Assembly (NCBI GenBank): GCA_000708835.1
Contig: DF237643.1
Span: 1 to 39,004 of the forward strand
Direction of reading: 5' to 3'
From: Klebsormidium nitens
Lineage: Eukaryota; Streptophyta; Klebsormidiophyceae; Klebsormidiales; Klebsormidiaceae
DNA length: 39,004 bases
The translations under genes and the position numbers were made by a program. Positions 27,901 to 35,641 of this stretch are shown here, piece by piece (positions within the stretch are counted from its first letter, which is position 1; each line of letters starts with the position of its first letter). Under the pieces are notes generated by a model that did no database searches, was not told where the DNA came from, and saw nothing but the letters and a program-made list of their open reading frames with translations.

Positions 27901-30900
27901 TTCTAAACTTTTTTGTGGGCTGCTCAGCGGTTCCTTTTGCGCTCCTTCATTACACTTGCTTTCATGACACACATCCGCTTCAACGATAATGCAACCGACG
28001 GAGATTCATATCCGCCCTTACGGTCCATCTGTGTGAATCTTCTGAAGCGCCAGTCTCTTGAATTAGCACTCTTTTTCCGCCTTCATTCTTCGCTGCCCAT
28101 GCTCCGTACTCTAGCGTCGATCAACCTCTCTTCCGCCCAGCTGTGACGATAAGTTCTTTCACTGTTGCTCCTTGCTTCCAGATTCCCCTCTGCCGGAAGC
28201 ACCCCCGGCCGCAGGCCGACCCCTTCACCTTCCCTGCAAAGCAGCGCCTCCAGGGTCCCTATTTGCACGCTTCAGTATGCAGGCGCTTCGCTCCCCCAGA
28301 ATACAAGGTGGGGTTACCATTGAAAGCTCAGTGCTGAAACCTCTGGGTAAAGGAGATTTAGGGTTCCAAAGCATTCTGGGGGTTGACAACAATCTAATGT
28401 GCTAAGACTCCAATTTACCCGAGCTTCGGGCTCAAAGCTGTTTGTAAGTTGGAGGGAACAAGGGGCGAAAAGTTTCGGGGTTGACGATACAAGTACACGT
28501 TTGCAGCCTCGGAGAGTGGTCAAGTAGAACTCGTTGCCGGACAGCAGCCTTCTTTGTTCTTATGTTCCACTAGTACCATGACGGGCACGCAGTCGTGCTA
28601 ACGAGAAACACGACCTGTAGTTCGACCCTTGGTCAACCCGCAAGTTACCCTAACCCGAAGCCTAAACCTAACCTGCAGCTGTAGCGGCGCTGTGGACACA
28701 GCTGGTGCAGGAGGTCCGGTGGTTCTGGGAGGAGGCGGAGCCGCTTCCCCACGTCGCAGCTGACGGGCCGCCCGATCTCGCGTGCTGCCTCGTGCACCAA
28801 AAGCTGCAAATGGTAAGCGTTTCCATACTAGTTCTTTGAACTTGGTCGCCTTACGAGTGTTGAAGCGCGGCGACTCCACTTGGGCCCGAAGGGTTGCCCG
28901 ACCGCGCGTGCTGCCTCGCACACCAAGAGCTGCCGTTGGTGTCGACTGTTTGCATGCAATTTCGAGATAGTAAATCGGTCGCAGATTCGATACTCGCTGC
29001 CAGTTTGTGCGGTGTGTCGTAAAGTGTGTAAGCAAGGCTGCAGATAGTGGGCGTTCGAAAACGGCGGCGCCACGACCAGACTGCCGTTGCTTGTTTTCTG
29101 GAGACCTTTACCTACAACGTTTGAGGGTCGATTGGCCTTCTGCCTAGTAAATGAGAAGAAGGAACGGTGGTTTGAGCTTTGATCAAACGTTCTCGAAGTT
29201 CGTTAATTGCTTTGTTGCTTGGTCGTTGCTGCTTTATTCAGGGTTCTCTTCCGATCGAGATGTCCTGTATCTTAACGCGACACGGAGGAAGAGGAGCCTG
29301 GAAAAAGCTGATGTTTCAGGGCCTCTACGTTAGTCGCATTTGTTCGTCGAGCTCGTTCCTCAGCAGGGAATTCTCAGGCCACTGGCTGCTGATCAGTTCG
29401 GGTCTTCTGTGGGCTTTTGGAGGTTTCGCGGACTAAGCTGACAGCGAGCACTCATTTTGTGACACGCACCTTATGGCATTCCCGTGTCTCCGTAGAAAGC
29501 GCAGCTTGTGAGTTCTACCCGTGCTTTGTACAGCTGGCAGCGTGCATCAGGAAGCGCGCAGCGGACCCGGACTTCCGGCGGAAGAGCAGGCGGACGTCCG
29601 AGCAACGGACTTCGCCAGCGGACGACGTTTCGGACCGAGACACGCCCGACGAAAGCGACAGTCACGGGAGAGAAGCTGCAGAAGGTGCGTCACGATGACT
29701 TCTAACGCCGTCAGATACGGCATACTGTTTCTGAAAGAGAGTTCTGACTGAGTGACTTTGATAGCATCATTGAATCCGTGGATACGGGCAGTAAAGACTT
29801 GTCCAGCTTTGACGGCTTGAACTGTTGTTGCAATGGGGACGCTGTTTTGTTGCACAGTCTTGTTCATGTCAGAAAGATCTCGCCAATTTGGAACCATGTG
29901 GCAAGATCGATAGGACCGCTATCTTTTGGTCTATGATAGACGAAGCATGGTCAACCACACTTGCAACGTCGTACCCAGTGTTCCGAGAAGTCCACTCATG
30001 CATACCAATCGTGTGTGCATCATCTTTTCAAAACGGCCATCAGAAACCGAGATCGTCCTGGAAACCGGACAGTCAGTAGAACATGTTGCTTATCGCACGG
30101 CTCCGAAGGTCGAACGAGAACCCGAGATCTGGCTTGTCGGGTCACAAGTTGTAAACCGGCTTGTTTCGTGGCCACAGGGCCGTCAAGAGGTGGCGGCGAC
30201 GACTGGAACTCCGCCCCCGGCTGGGAGGACGCCGACTTTGAAGAAGAGCGCGCGTCGGATGCTACGGACGCTGATGTCACTGCTGACGCCCGGAAACAGT
30301 CCGCCGACCAACCAGAAACGGACACGTTAGCAGCCTCGGTTTTCGACTGCTTTCGAACGCAGGAGGAAGCGGCGTCGGAGGCGAGTGCGGACACGCAGTA
30401 CGACAGCTGTTCGGACACGGAGGTGTTCGAGTCGGGGGGGGGCTATTCGCCCACAGAACCGTCCACCCTGAGTGCGGGCGGGCGTCCGAGTTGGGCGCAT
30501 TCGCCGGGAGGCGCGTCCGAAGTGGTCCGGAAGCGCGGGAAAGAGAAGGATTGGAGGGTCCGGGGAAACTTTGGGGGGGGTGAAAAAGGGCCCGGGCAGA
30601 GGGGGCGGGACGAGGAAGATATGGACGGACGGGAAGGGTCGCTGGGCCCCGTGAAGAATCTGTGGCTGTTGAAAGTGAAGCGGAGGATACACGAGCCGAT
30701 AACACAGGTGAGTGGCAGAAAACTCCCTGCTTATACTTTCTACTTCGCGTGTAGCCGGCTCTCGGTTTTTGAAGCTTCTAAAGCCTCGAGCCTCCGTGCG
30801 AAACGCACCGGGAAGCATTTTGGGAAATGTGGAGAATGCCGAAGGACGGTTGTGACCAGCAATGCGTCCCGAATTGTGTTTGAGGCGTGCCAAACTGCCA

Positions 30901-33900
30901 TCGTCATCTTCGATCCGCTGCTGCAGACGTTTTGTCCCGGCGACCCGTCCCCCGTGATTTTACCCTCGGTGTCGCCCAAAAGCCGCGCGCCGTCCTCAGC
31001 ACAACAACACGTAATTTGAATCCCTTCCGCGTCTTACGCCAACTATCCTGACGACACACCTCGCTTTCAAGCCGAGTCTCTAACAGTGCGAATACAGCTC
31101 AGGTCTCGGTTGTGCTGATGGGGGTTTGTTTTATGCCGGTGCAGGAGCCCCCCTACATGACGGAAGACATGCTGCGGGAGCAAGAGACAGCGCTGGCAGC
31201 GCTCAGCAGCTTCGATCAGGTGACGCTTTTCCCCTCTTGCAATTCTTCCGTCTTCCCGATTTCTACCCCTTGAATCACCCAAGTGGATTTTAGTGTTGGC
31301 TTGGTTACTTTTACGAACTCCGGGGGTTCGAGGGTGCGGGCTTGTCTGCACCGCAAACGTTGCTGATTCCGGTACGACATTCTGAGGAGTTCCCAGGTTT
31401 CCTGCAGGTTTCCTGACCGAAGAATTCCTTTCATCCTATCCTCAAGGACCTTCGTATCAAAGGGCCTTGGAAGGAGAGTAAGGCTCCTTCATTTCGCAAG
31501 GTCTTCTTTGACCAACATGTCACAGGAACTTTCCACTGAACGCATCAAGAGGATAAAACGAGGAGGCTGGGGTTGTGTATGTTGCTGACAGTTAAACGTG
31601 GCTGCAGGGGAAGGACGCCTTGGCGCGTCTGCATAGCCGCATGCTGAGCTCTGGTAAGCTCTTCGTGCCGGCACTCCCCTCAGAAACGCGACGATACCGA
31701 ATCATTCCAGATACCGGAACTTCGACGATGCTTTGATAACTCCAGAGTCAAGAAGCATGGCCTGCTGCGAAAAAGGCACGGTTTTCTTATCTGCAACGCC
31801 AATCTCCGAGTCTTGCTCTGTATAATGGGACGGCATGGTTGGTTGGATCTCTGAGAGTCCAGCCTATCGAACTATGCGACTAACGGGGCACTTAACGCTA
31901 GAGTGCTTAATGGGAGCGTCTTTTCTAGCCGCTCCAAAGTCGAATATGCAGTCTGAGGGTTTGTAGCATCCATCCAACCGGATGATCGTCTAAGCTGATA
32001 TCCTACCTTTTTTTGGTGGGTCGGTGACAACTGGCCACTTCCCGCCCTCCCTAAATTTCAAATGCAACAACGCTGAAAACTAATGTCGGAGTCCGGTCGA
32101 AAGCCCTCTCTTATTCTACTTTTGCATTCTCAAAAGCTTCCCCGTTTTTCGCAGACATGTCCGCATTCAAGGCCGCCAACCCTGGCGCCCTTCTGGAAGA
32201 CTTCGTCCGCTGGCATTCTCCTCGGGACTGGCTCCCGGAGGATTCCGAAACCAGAACCGGAACCGGAACCGGAACCGGAACGAGCTCCTCGGAAGGAGTG
32301 CCCGGTTGGCCCCCCCAGGGAAAGGTCTCCCGGCGGATGCAGGCCGACAGTTTTTGGGGGGAGCTGTGGGAACGCGCCGAGGCGCTTCCGGTCACCGATC
32401 AGCGGCCGCTGTTCGATCACACGAGGGAAGCGGAAAAGGTGAGGGTGGCAGTTGTAAATTTTTGGTTAGTGGCGCAGTAAAGCTCTAGTTTAACGGCTGC
32501 GGGACCGTTGCATTAGACGACGGAAGCCGGGAAGACAGACGGTATGCAAACAGTTGATAGCATCTGTGGTCGGCCGTCTTTTGGTTCCGGAGTACTCGAG
32601 AGGGTGCGCCGATATAGAGTAGTCAATTGTCATGCGTGCTTACAAGAGGCTGAATTGGAATGCTTGCTCTGCTCGATGAAGGCCGCTTTGAGACTGCGAT
32701 CGCTTAAACAGTTGCGGAGATCGACTCCGGATAAAGTGTGCCGTCAGAATCGCTTCAACTTGGCCACGCGTTCTCTTGAGTAGCAATCTGTATCCAGAAA
32801 GCGAGGGGAGAAAAGGAGGAAGTAAGCAAGGAAACGGGCCCCGACACATATGTCGAAGCATTGAGAAGCGAGTTTACCTCGAAGGCATTTTTCGGTTTTT
32901 CGATCCTCTCGGGTAAGCAAGTCTGGGTAAGGAAAGAAGACAGACCCACTCTTGCTTATCCGCAGGTGTTACACTACCTGGACACGATCGAACCTCAGGA
33001 CCTGCTACCCCAGATGCTCGCCACCGCTTTTTACTCCGCTCTAGATCTCCTGGCCGCGGCTCGGGGCGCGTCCGTGCCAACCGTGTCCGAACTGCGCAAA
33101 GCGCTGGCGTCCGAAATGTCCGGTGCTTTGGATCTGGGGCTGTTACAGCAGCAAACGAAAGGTGGGTGCGCGCTTAGCAGTTGAAATCTGCACTTCATGG
33201 TATTGTAACATGGCGATGCAAAAGTTTTACTACATGTAAGGTTGACGGTTTTGGGTTTGGTGAGCTGTCAGGAAGGATCAATCGCTTGAAGTGCTCGTCA
33301 AGAGTGACAGAATGTTTCTGCAGATCCGGGAATGTTACCCAAAGGTACCCCTGTCTTGAATATGACGCCGGAGCGGAACTCCGCTCCCTTGCCTCTTCTG
33401 TTGCTCAAGACAACACAGCCGGCAGCAGACCTCTGATTGCTCATGGATGCCCGCTAAGAGAGCTCTAAGAAACTCCAGAGGTCGATTCCTTTCCGTGTGC
33501 TTCTTATCTGAGCATCTTACCGGCCGGTCACTTTCTACACACCCAACCCCAAAAGGCGCTGTACGAAAACGCTGATAGGAGCCGAAGCTGAATGAGCACG
33601 ACAGGGACTACATGTCGACACGCCAGCATGACCGCAACGCTAGATCTTTTCCAAAGTTGCCACCATAACTTTCTGTCCTTCCTCTAATTTGTGACTCGGA
33701 CATTCGCAGACGAGTCCACAGGGATCCAGAGCTCTCTCGAGGCGCTCTGCAACCGGTTCGAGGAACTGGAAGCCCTCATCGTGCGCGCGGCGTCTCTCAG
33801 CCACAAGCTCCCCGGGCGTCCGCAGCTCGTGTCGGAATTGCTGTCCGCCGTTCAACTTTCCAACCGGGGGGATCCCCCAAGTTCGTTAAAAGTGGAGTCT

Positions 33901-34251
33901 CTACCGGCAGCCCAAGAAACTTCCCCAGGTGTAGTGATCGATCTGGCGACACATGATGACCGGAACCGAGCAGCTTTGATCGCCGGGATCCCGGAGCTTT
34001 TCTCGGACCGGCGGGCGGGGAGCGGGCATCCGGGGAAAGAGGCGTCCGAAAGGGGCGGAGTGGTGTCGATCGGACGGCGGCCGGCCACAGTCGAGTACGT
34101 TCTGGTTCAGGGTTTGCACGGCTGTAAAGATAGTGGGGAAACACGGCTGGAGCCTAGCGTGGTGTTGACGGATCGAATGTATGTCCGCAGCACGCCGTCG
34201 ACGCTTCTGATGACAACGGCGTTTTGGAAGCCGCCATGGCCCGGATCTTAA
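21767..34251 (+). CDS. RAB3GAP1: Rab3 GTPase-activating protein catalytic subunit, 18 exons, 1060 aa
   Basis: Join: 21767-21910, 23450-23540, 24073-24146, 24751-24839, 25145-25319, 25801-25999, 26709-26802, 27269-27381, 27764-27883, 28182-28307, 28679-28812, 29534-29684, 30178-30707, 31145-31219, 31608-31653, 32155-32438, 32966-33161, 33710-34251 (3183 nt). Every junction is GT/AG with matching phase. Family landmarks: FGVTDFL, DDDTPWAAW, QEVRWFWEE, CLVHQKLQM, EPPYMTEDML, DMSAFKAANP, EDFVRWHSPRDW, FDHTREAEKVLHYL, DRMYVRS. In animals Rab3GAP1 with Rab3GAP2 is a GAP for Rab3 and an exchange factor for Rab18 at the ER. R811 in HTREAEK is the likely counterpart of the human catalytic arginine. 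The pattern is closer to plant than animal members. Introns 1-4, 7-10 and 12-17 hold nothing I recognise. Confidence 0.93.
21911..23449 (+). other. Rab3GAP1 intron 1 (1.5 kb)
   Basis: No further exon is needed to keep phase between exons 1 and 2, but a small missed exon cannot be excluded. Nothing else recognised. Confidence 0.5.
23450..23540 (+). CDS. RAB3GAP1: Rab3GAP1 exon 2 (residues 49-79)
   Basis: Acceptor CTGTGTACAG, donor CCTCAG|GTTCGT, phase 0 to 1. HLVHLEYAGQKLFLRRH fits the basic/aromatic strand that precedes the FGV motif in plant members, with about the same spacing to it. Confidence 0.75.
24073..24146 (+). CDS. RAB3GAP1: Rab3GAP1 exon 3 (residues 79-103)
   Basis: Acceptor CGCTTACAG, donor CTG|GTGAGT. 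Encodes WGAEHPLQLQFGVTDFL, matching the L-Q-L-x-FGV-x-(E/D)-FL motif of the family. Confidence 0.85.
24751..24839 (+). CDS. RAB3GAP1: Rab3GAP1 exon 4 (residues 104-133)
   Basis: Acceptor TGGCGCAG, donor GGCAG|GTAATG, phase 0 to 2. ALASMLLSTAAVGLANAG matches the small-residue helix before the PAF(I/V)P motif. Confidence 0.85.
25145..25319 (+). CDS. RAB3GAP1: Rab3GAP1 exon 5 (residues 133-191)
   Basis: Acceptor CTCTGCTCGCAG, donor CGAATG|GTAAGC. SSLPAFIPLPNLETAGHRG and the following GLVQYLDTER are collinear with plant homologues. Confidence 0.88.
25674..25750 (+). repeat. Decayed 5'-edge copy of Rab3GAP1 exon 6
   Basis: Starts after an intact-looking acceptor (CTCTCTCGTCAG) 127 bases before the real exon 6 edge. 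Repeats its first ~67 bases, including ATGCGCCAAACCTTCGAAAC exactly, but has lost one base, so the frame is broken, and then diverges into intron sequence. Confidence 0.88.
25801..25999 (+). CDS. RAB3GAP1: Rab3GAP1 exon 6 (residues 192-258)
   Basis: Acceptor TTTATTCGCAG, donor CGAG|GTGGGT, phase 0 to 1. Encodes VALHISMRQTFET, a Gly-rich acidic loop and DDDTPWAAWRNLDDPV, matching the plant CPWSEW/EDP segment. A second GT seven codons on (AAG|GTTTCG) is rejected because it breaks phase with exon 7. Confidence 0.9.
26080..26180 (+). repeat. Decayed 3'-edge copy of Rab3GAP1 exon 6
   Basis: Repeats the last ~55 bases of exon 6 and the donor plus ~20 intron bases (GTGGGTTACGGAGGAAGG); pseudo-donor edge at 26155, 156 bases past the real one. 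It reads DDDTPWAAWHSLDDPII, open through the shared part, with no clear acceptor of its own. Confidence 0.88.
26240..26560 (+). repeat. Decayed 5'-edge copies of Rab3GAP1 exon 7
   Basis: Pseudo-acceptor edges at 26250 (TTTCCGCAG) and 26496 (TGTGTCCGCAG) precede the real edge at 26709. The flanking intron block CACCGTCCGCAT ... CAGGCTTC ... GGCC..TTTCC is shared between at least two of them. Spacings (246, 213) are longer than at other junctions and similarity is lower, so this array is older or less certain. Confidence 0.6.
26709..26802 (+). CDS. RAB3GAP1: Rab3GAP1 exon 7 (residues 258-289)
   Basis: Acceptor CTTTCCTGTCCGCAG, donor AGCGG|GTGAGA, phase 1 to 2. KDVRAIEVKPAGSAAEWRL is collinear with the plant segment preceding GFAS. 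An inverted repeat overlaps the donor (26808-26825). Confidence 0.8.
27269..27381 (+). CDS. RAB3GAP1: Rab3GAP1 exon 8 (residues 289-327)
   Basis: Acceptor CCGTTGCGCAG, donor TTCCA|GTGAGT. EASGFASSLRAL and KFMDDFAHSN match the plant GFAS and F(M/L)(E/D)DF motifs. An alternative acceptor five bases on is rejected by phase. Confidence 0.88.
27764..27883 (+). CDS. RAB3GAP1: Rab3GAP1 exon 9 (residues 327-367)
   Basis: Acceptor TTGTCATGCAG, donor GAAG|GTGAGC, phase 1 at both ends. IPPPTAIIRSVQKLFDE corresponds to the VPPPSV...LFHE segment of plant homologues. Confidence 0.9.
28182..28307 (+). CDS. RAB3GAP1: Rab3GAP1 exon 10 (residues 367-409)
   Basis: Acceptor CTTGCTTCCAG, donor CAAG|GTGGGG, phase 1 at both ends. 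APPGSLFARFSMQAL matches the plant (A)P.(E)SLFA(Q)F motif. Confidence 0.9.
28679..28812 (+). CDS. RAB3GAP1: Rab3GAP1 exon 11 (residues 409-453)
   Basis: Acceptor CCTAACCTGCAG, donor CAAATG|GTAAGC, phase 1 to 0. Carries ALWTQLVQEVRWFWEE and PPDLACCLVHQKLQM, among the most diagnostic Rab3GAP1 motifs in both plants and animals. Confidence 0.96.
28880..29085 (+). repeat. Decayed 3'-edge copies of Rab3GAP1 exon 11
   Basis: A clear copy ends at 28938 (CGTGCTGCCTCGCACACCAA ... CCGTTG|GTGTCG), 126 bases past the real donor edge at 28812. A second, weak one ends near 29078 (ACCAGACTGCCGTTG), about 140 bases further. The first keeps a GT at the donor position; the second does not. Confidence 0.75.
29534..29684 (+). 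CDS. RAB3GAP1: Rab3GAP1 exon 12 (residues 454-504)
   Basis: Acceptor CTTTGTACAG, donor GAAG|GTGCGT. Continues QKLQM as LAACIRKR, then a charged, low-complexity Arg/Asp/Ser segment (DTPDESDSHGRE), a disordered region in the family. Confidence 0.9.
30178..30707 (+). CDS. RAB3GAP1: Rab3GAP1 exon 13 (residues 504-680, disordered insert)
   Basis: The longest coding exon but one. Acceptor GTGGCCACAG, donor ACACAG|GTGAGT. Starts WNSAPGWEDADFEEE, equivalent to the acidic W-x-S-W-x-D-S-E-E-E stretch of animal Rab3GAP1, then a long Ser/Gly/Lys-rich, probably disordered segment, and ends NLWLLKVKRRIHEPITQ before the EPPYMTED motif. The frame is open beyond both ends, but those parts are intronic. Confidence 0.92.
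31145..31219 (+). CDS. RAB3GAP1: Rab3GAP1 exon 14 (residues 681-705)
   Basis: 25 codons, phase 0 at both ends, too short for ORF finding. EPPYMTEDMLREQETALA matches the P.MTED...E motif of the family. Donor GATCAG|GTGACG. Confidence 0.93.
31608..31653 (+). CDS. RAB3GAP1: Rab3GAP1 exon 15 (residues 706-721, micro-exon-like)
   Basis: 46 bases: GKDALARLHSRMLSS plus one base of the next codon. Acceptor GTGGCTGCAG, donor TCTG|GTAAGC. It links to DMSAFKAANP of exon 16, giving the family's S-S-D-M. Confidence 0.92.
32155..32438 (+). CDS. RAB3GAP1: Rab3GAP1 exon 16 (residues 721-815, catalytic segment)
   Basis: Acceptor TTTTTCGCAG, donor AAAAG|GTGAGG. Contains DMSAFKAANPGALLEDFVRW, SPRDW, GWPPQGKVSRRM, FWGELWERAEALP and LFDHTREAEK. 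R811 is the candidate catalytic arginine. A GGAACC hexanucleotide run inserts a Gly-Thr repeat after SPRDWLPEDSE. Confidence 0.96.
32252..32282 (+). repeat. In-frame GGAACC hexanucleotide repeat encoding (Gly-Thr)n
   Basis: About five GGAACC units give TGTGTGTGT in a loop of the Rab3GAP1 protein between SPRDW and WPPQGK, where homologues vary in length. The 6-base period keeps frame, so it can change length without breaking the gene. Confidence 0.9.
32966..33161 (+). CDS. RAB3GAP1: Rab3GAP1 exon 17 (residues 816-881)
   Basis: Acceptor TTGCTTATCCGCAG, donor GAAAG|GTGGGT. VLHYLDTIEPQDLLPQMLAT matches the (V/I)HYLET.(R/K)P..LL.Q(M/L) motif that follows the catalytic arginine. Confidence 0.95.
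33710..34251 (+). CDS. RAB3GAP1: Rab3GAP1 exon 18 (residues 881-1060, C-terminus)
   Basis: Acceptor ACATTCGCAG; ends TAA at 34249-34251. Contains LCNRFEELEALIVRAASL, the helix conserved in plants and animals (E.LI..A.SL), a variable stretch, and EYVLVQ plus the terminal DRMYVRSTPSTLLMTTAF, close to the animal (H/Q)RMY.. ending. Confidence 0.95.
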
Positions 34252-35554
34252 CGATCATAGTACAGCCTAGGGCAGTTGTATAAAATCACGGGTCATGCGC
34301 AAAACCATAGTCAGCTGGTATTCGATCAATTATAAAATGCACGAACAAGGCCAACGTTGGCGAAGGCAGGCTACTAGGCTATGATCGGACACGATGAAAT
34401 GTCTGAGTCTGTTACTTAGTGAGCACCGTGGGTCGATGCGGGATCGATCGGATCAGATCATGCATATAGAGTATTGTCGACCGTCGAGGACATCTATCTC
34501 AAGAGAATGAAGTAGCGCACAACCGTCCGCATTGCAACAGTACGTGACTTGAACTATATCGATTGCGTGCCGGTCAGCGCGCGGCGCGGCCCGCGCTTCT
34601 CAGCTATTGAGTCGAGTCCCTCTTTGACTATAGTCCGGTCTATTTCAATTACGTATATAGAATGTATACTACGCGTACGATAATGATCGAACTGAATAAT
34701 CATTTATGTCAGTCCGGCTGAGTTCAATGCGGCGGCATGCATCATACTGGCAGATATATCAGATCGACGTTTATTAACTTCTCCAACCGGCAGTCTCGAC
34801 ATTTAGCTAGGTTGTCGCGGTGCGGTGAGTTGCATGATGTTGCCAAGTTGTTGCCCGCGCCGGCCACATTTCCGCGGGACTGCGCATTCAAGAATGTCAG
34901 TGAAGTTGACGGATCATGGACCGCCGCGGGCCGGCAGCACTGCAGCCCGCCTCGCCGGGTTACGGCATGGGGCAATATAATGGACATAGATTCGGATCGA
35001 CTCATGATCTGGATCTAGACTTACGGTACTTATCGTTGGTGCGGGTTCCAGAGACCATGGCATTGAATGATACGGCGACTCGATCGACCAACTTGAGTAA
35101 TTGAGGAAGAAATTCTTACTCTGGTCAACCAAGAGTGCCAGATCCCAGGCTGCTGCAGGAGGTAGATCAGCGCGGAAGGGCTTCCCCAGCCACATTGACT
35201 TTAGCCTGGCACGGCCACGATTGGTAAATTGAGATTGCACCGGGCAACTTGGCAAGCAACTCGATCTCGAATGCCGCTCAGTACTGAGATCTGTTCAGCA
35301 AACTGCCGTCAATTCGAGGCCATAGTACGTGTAGTTCGGGAAGGTCGGTTGCCTGCGTTCATTAATACCCTAACCTGCTCTAGCATCCTTTAGGTATACG
35401 GCTCCTTGATCCATCGAGCCCATGTACGACCTTACCATGCAAGCCTACTAAAGAGCGACATTAATGGCACGTTGAATGGAACCACTGATTGGTGGGAAGT
35501 GCTCCTTTGTGTGCGACCAGATTGACTGGTGGTGTGAAGCGTTGAAACATGTGG
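34252..35554. other. Intergenic region between convergent Rab3GAP1 and UPF0728 genes
   Basis: 1.3 kb rich in short palindromes (GATCGATC, TCGACCGTCGA, TATA/GTATAC) and AT-rich runs. It must hold both 3' UTRs. TGTATAAAAT at 34277-34286 lies shortly after the Rab3GAP1 stop and may be part of its poly(A) signal. No gene recognised. Confidence 0.45.
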
Positions 35555-35641
35555 TTAGTCAAGGTACTCTTGACACACTTCCATTATGTTGTCATGCTCT
35601 TCGCCGCTTCCGTCGTGCTTGATGTCTTTGATGTGGTCGAC
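35555..35641 (-). CDS. UPF0728 exon 2 (residues 68-95)
   Basis: 28 codons plus TAA after acceptor TTACTTGCAG. IKDIKHDGSGEE aligns with IKDLEFGGDGKL of the human protein, which fixes both acceptor and frame. Confidence 0.92.
   Translation of the reverse strand, partial: VDHIKDIKHDGSGEEHDNIMEVCQEYLD

Noticed and set aside
29961-31019. Longest open frame of the window (352 codons) as a single-exon gene
   Set aside because: Only its middle (30178-30707) matches Rab3GAP1 and is bounded by an acceptor and a donor in phase with neighbouring exons. The two ends are read-through into introns 12 and 13.
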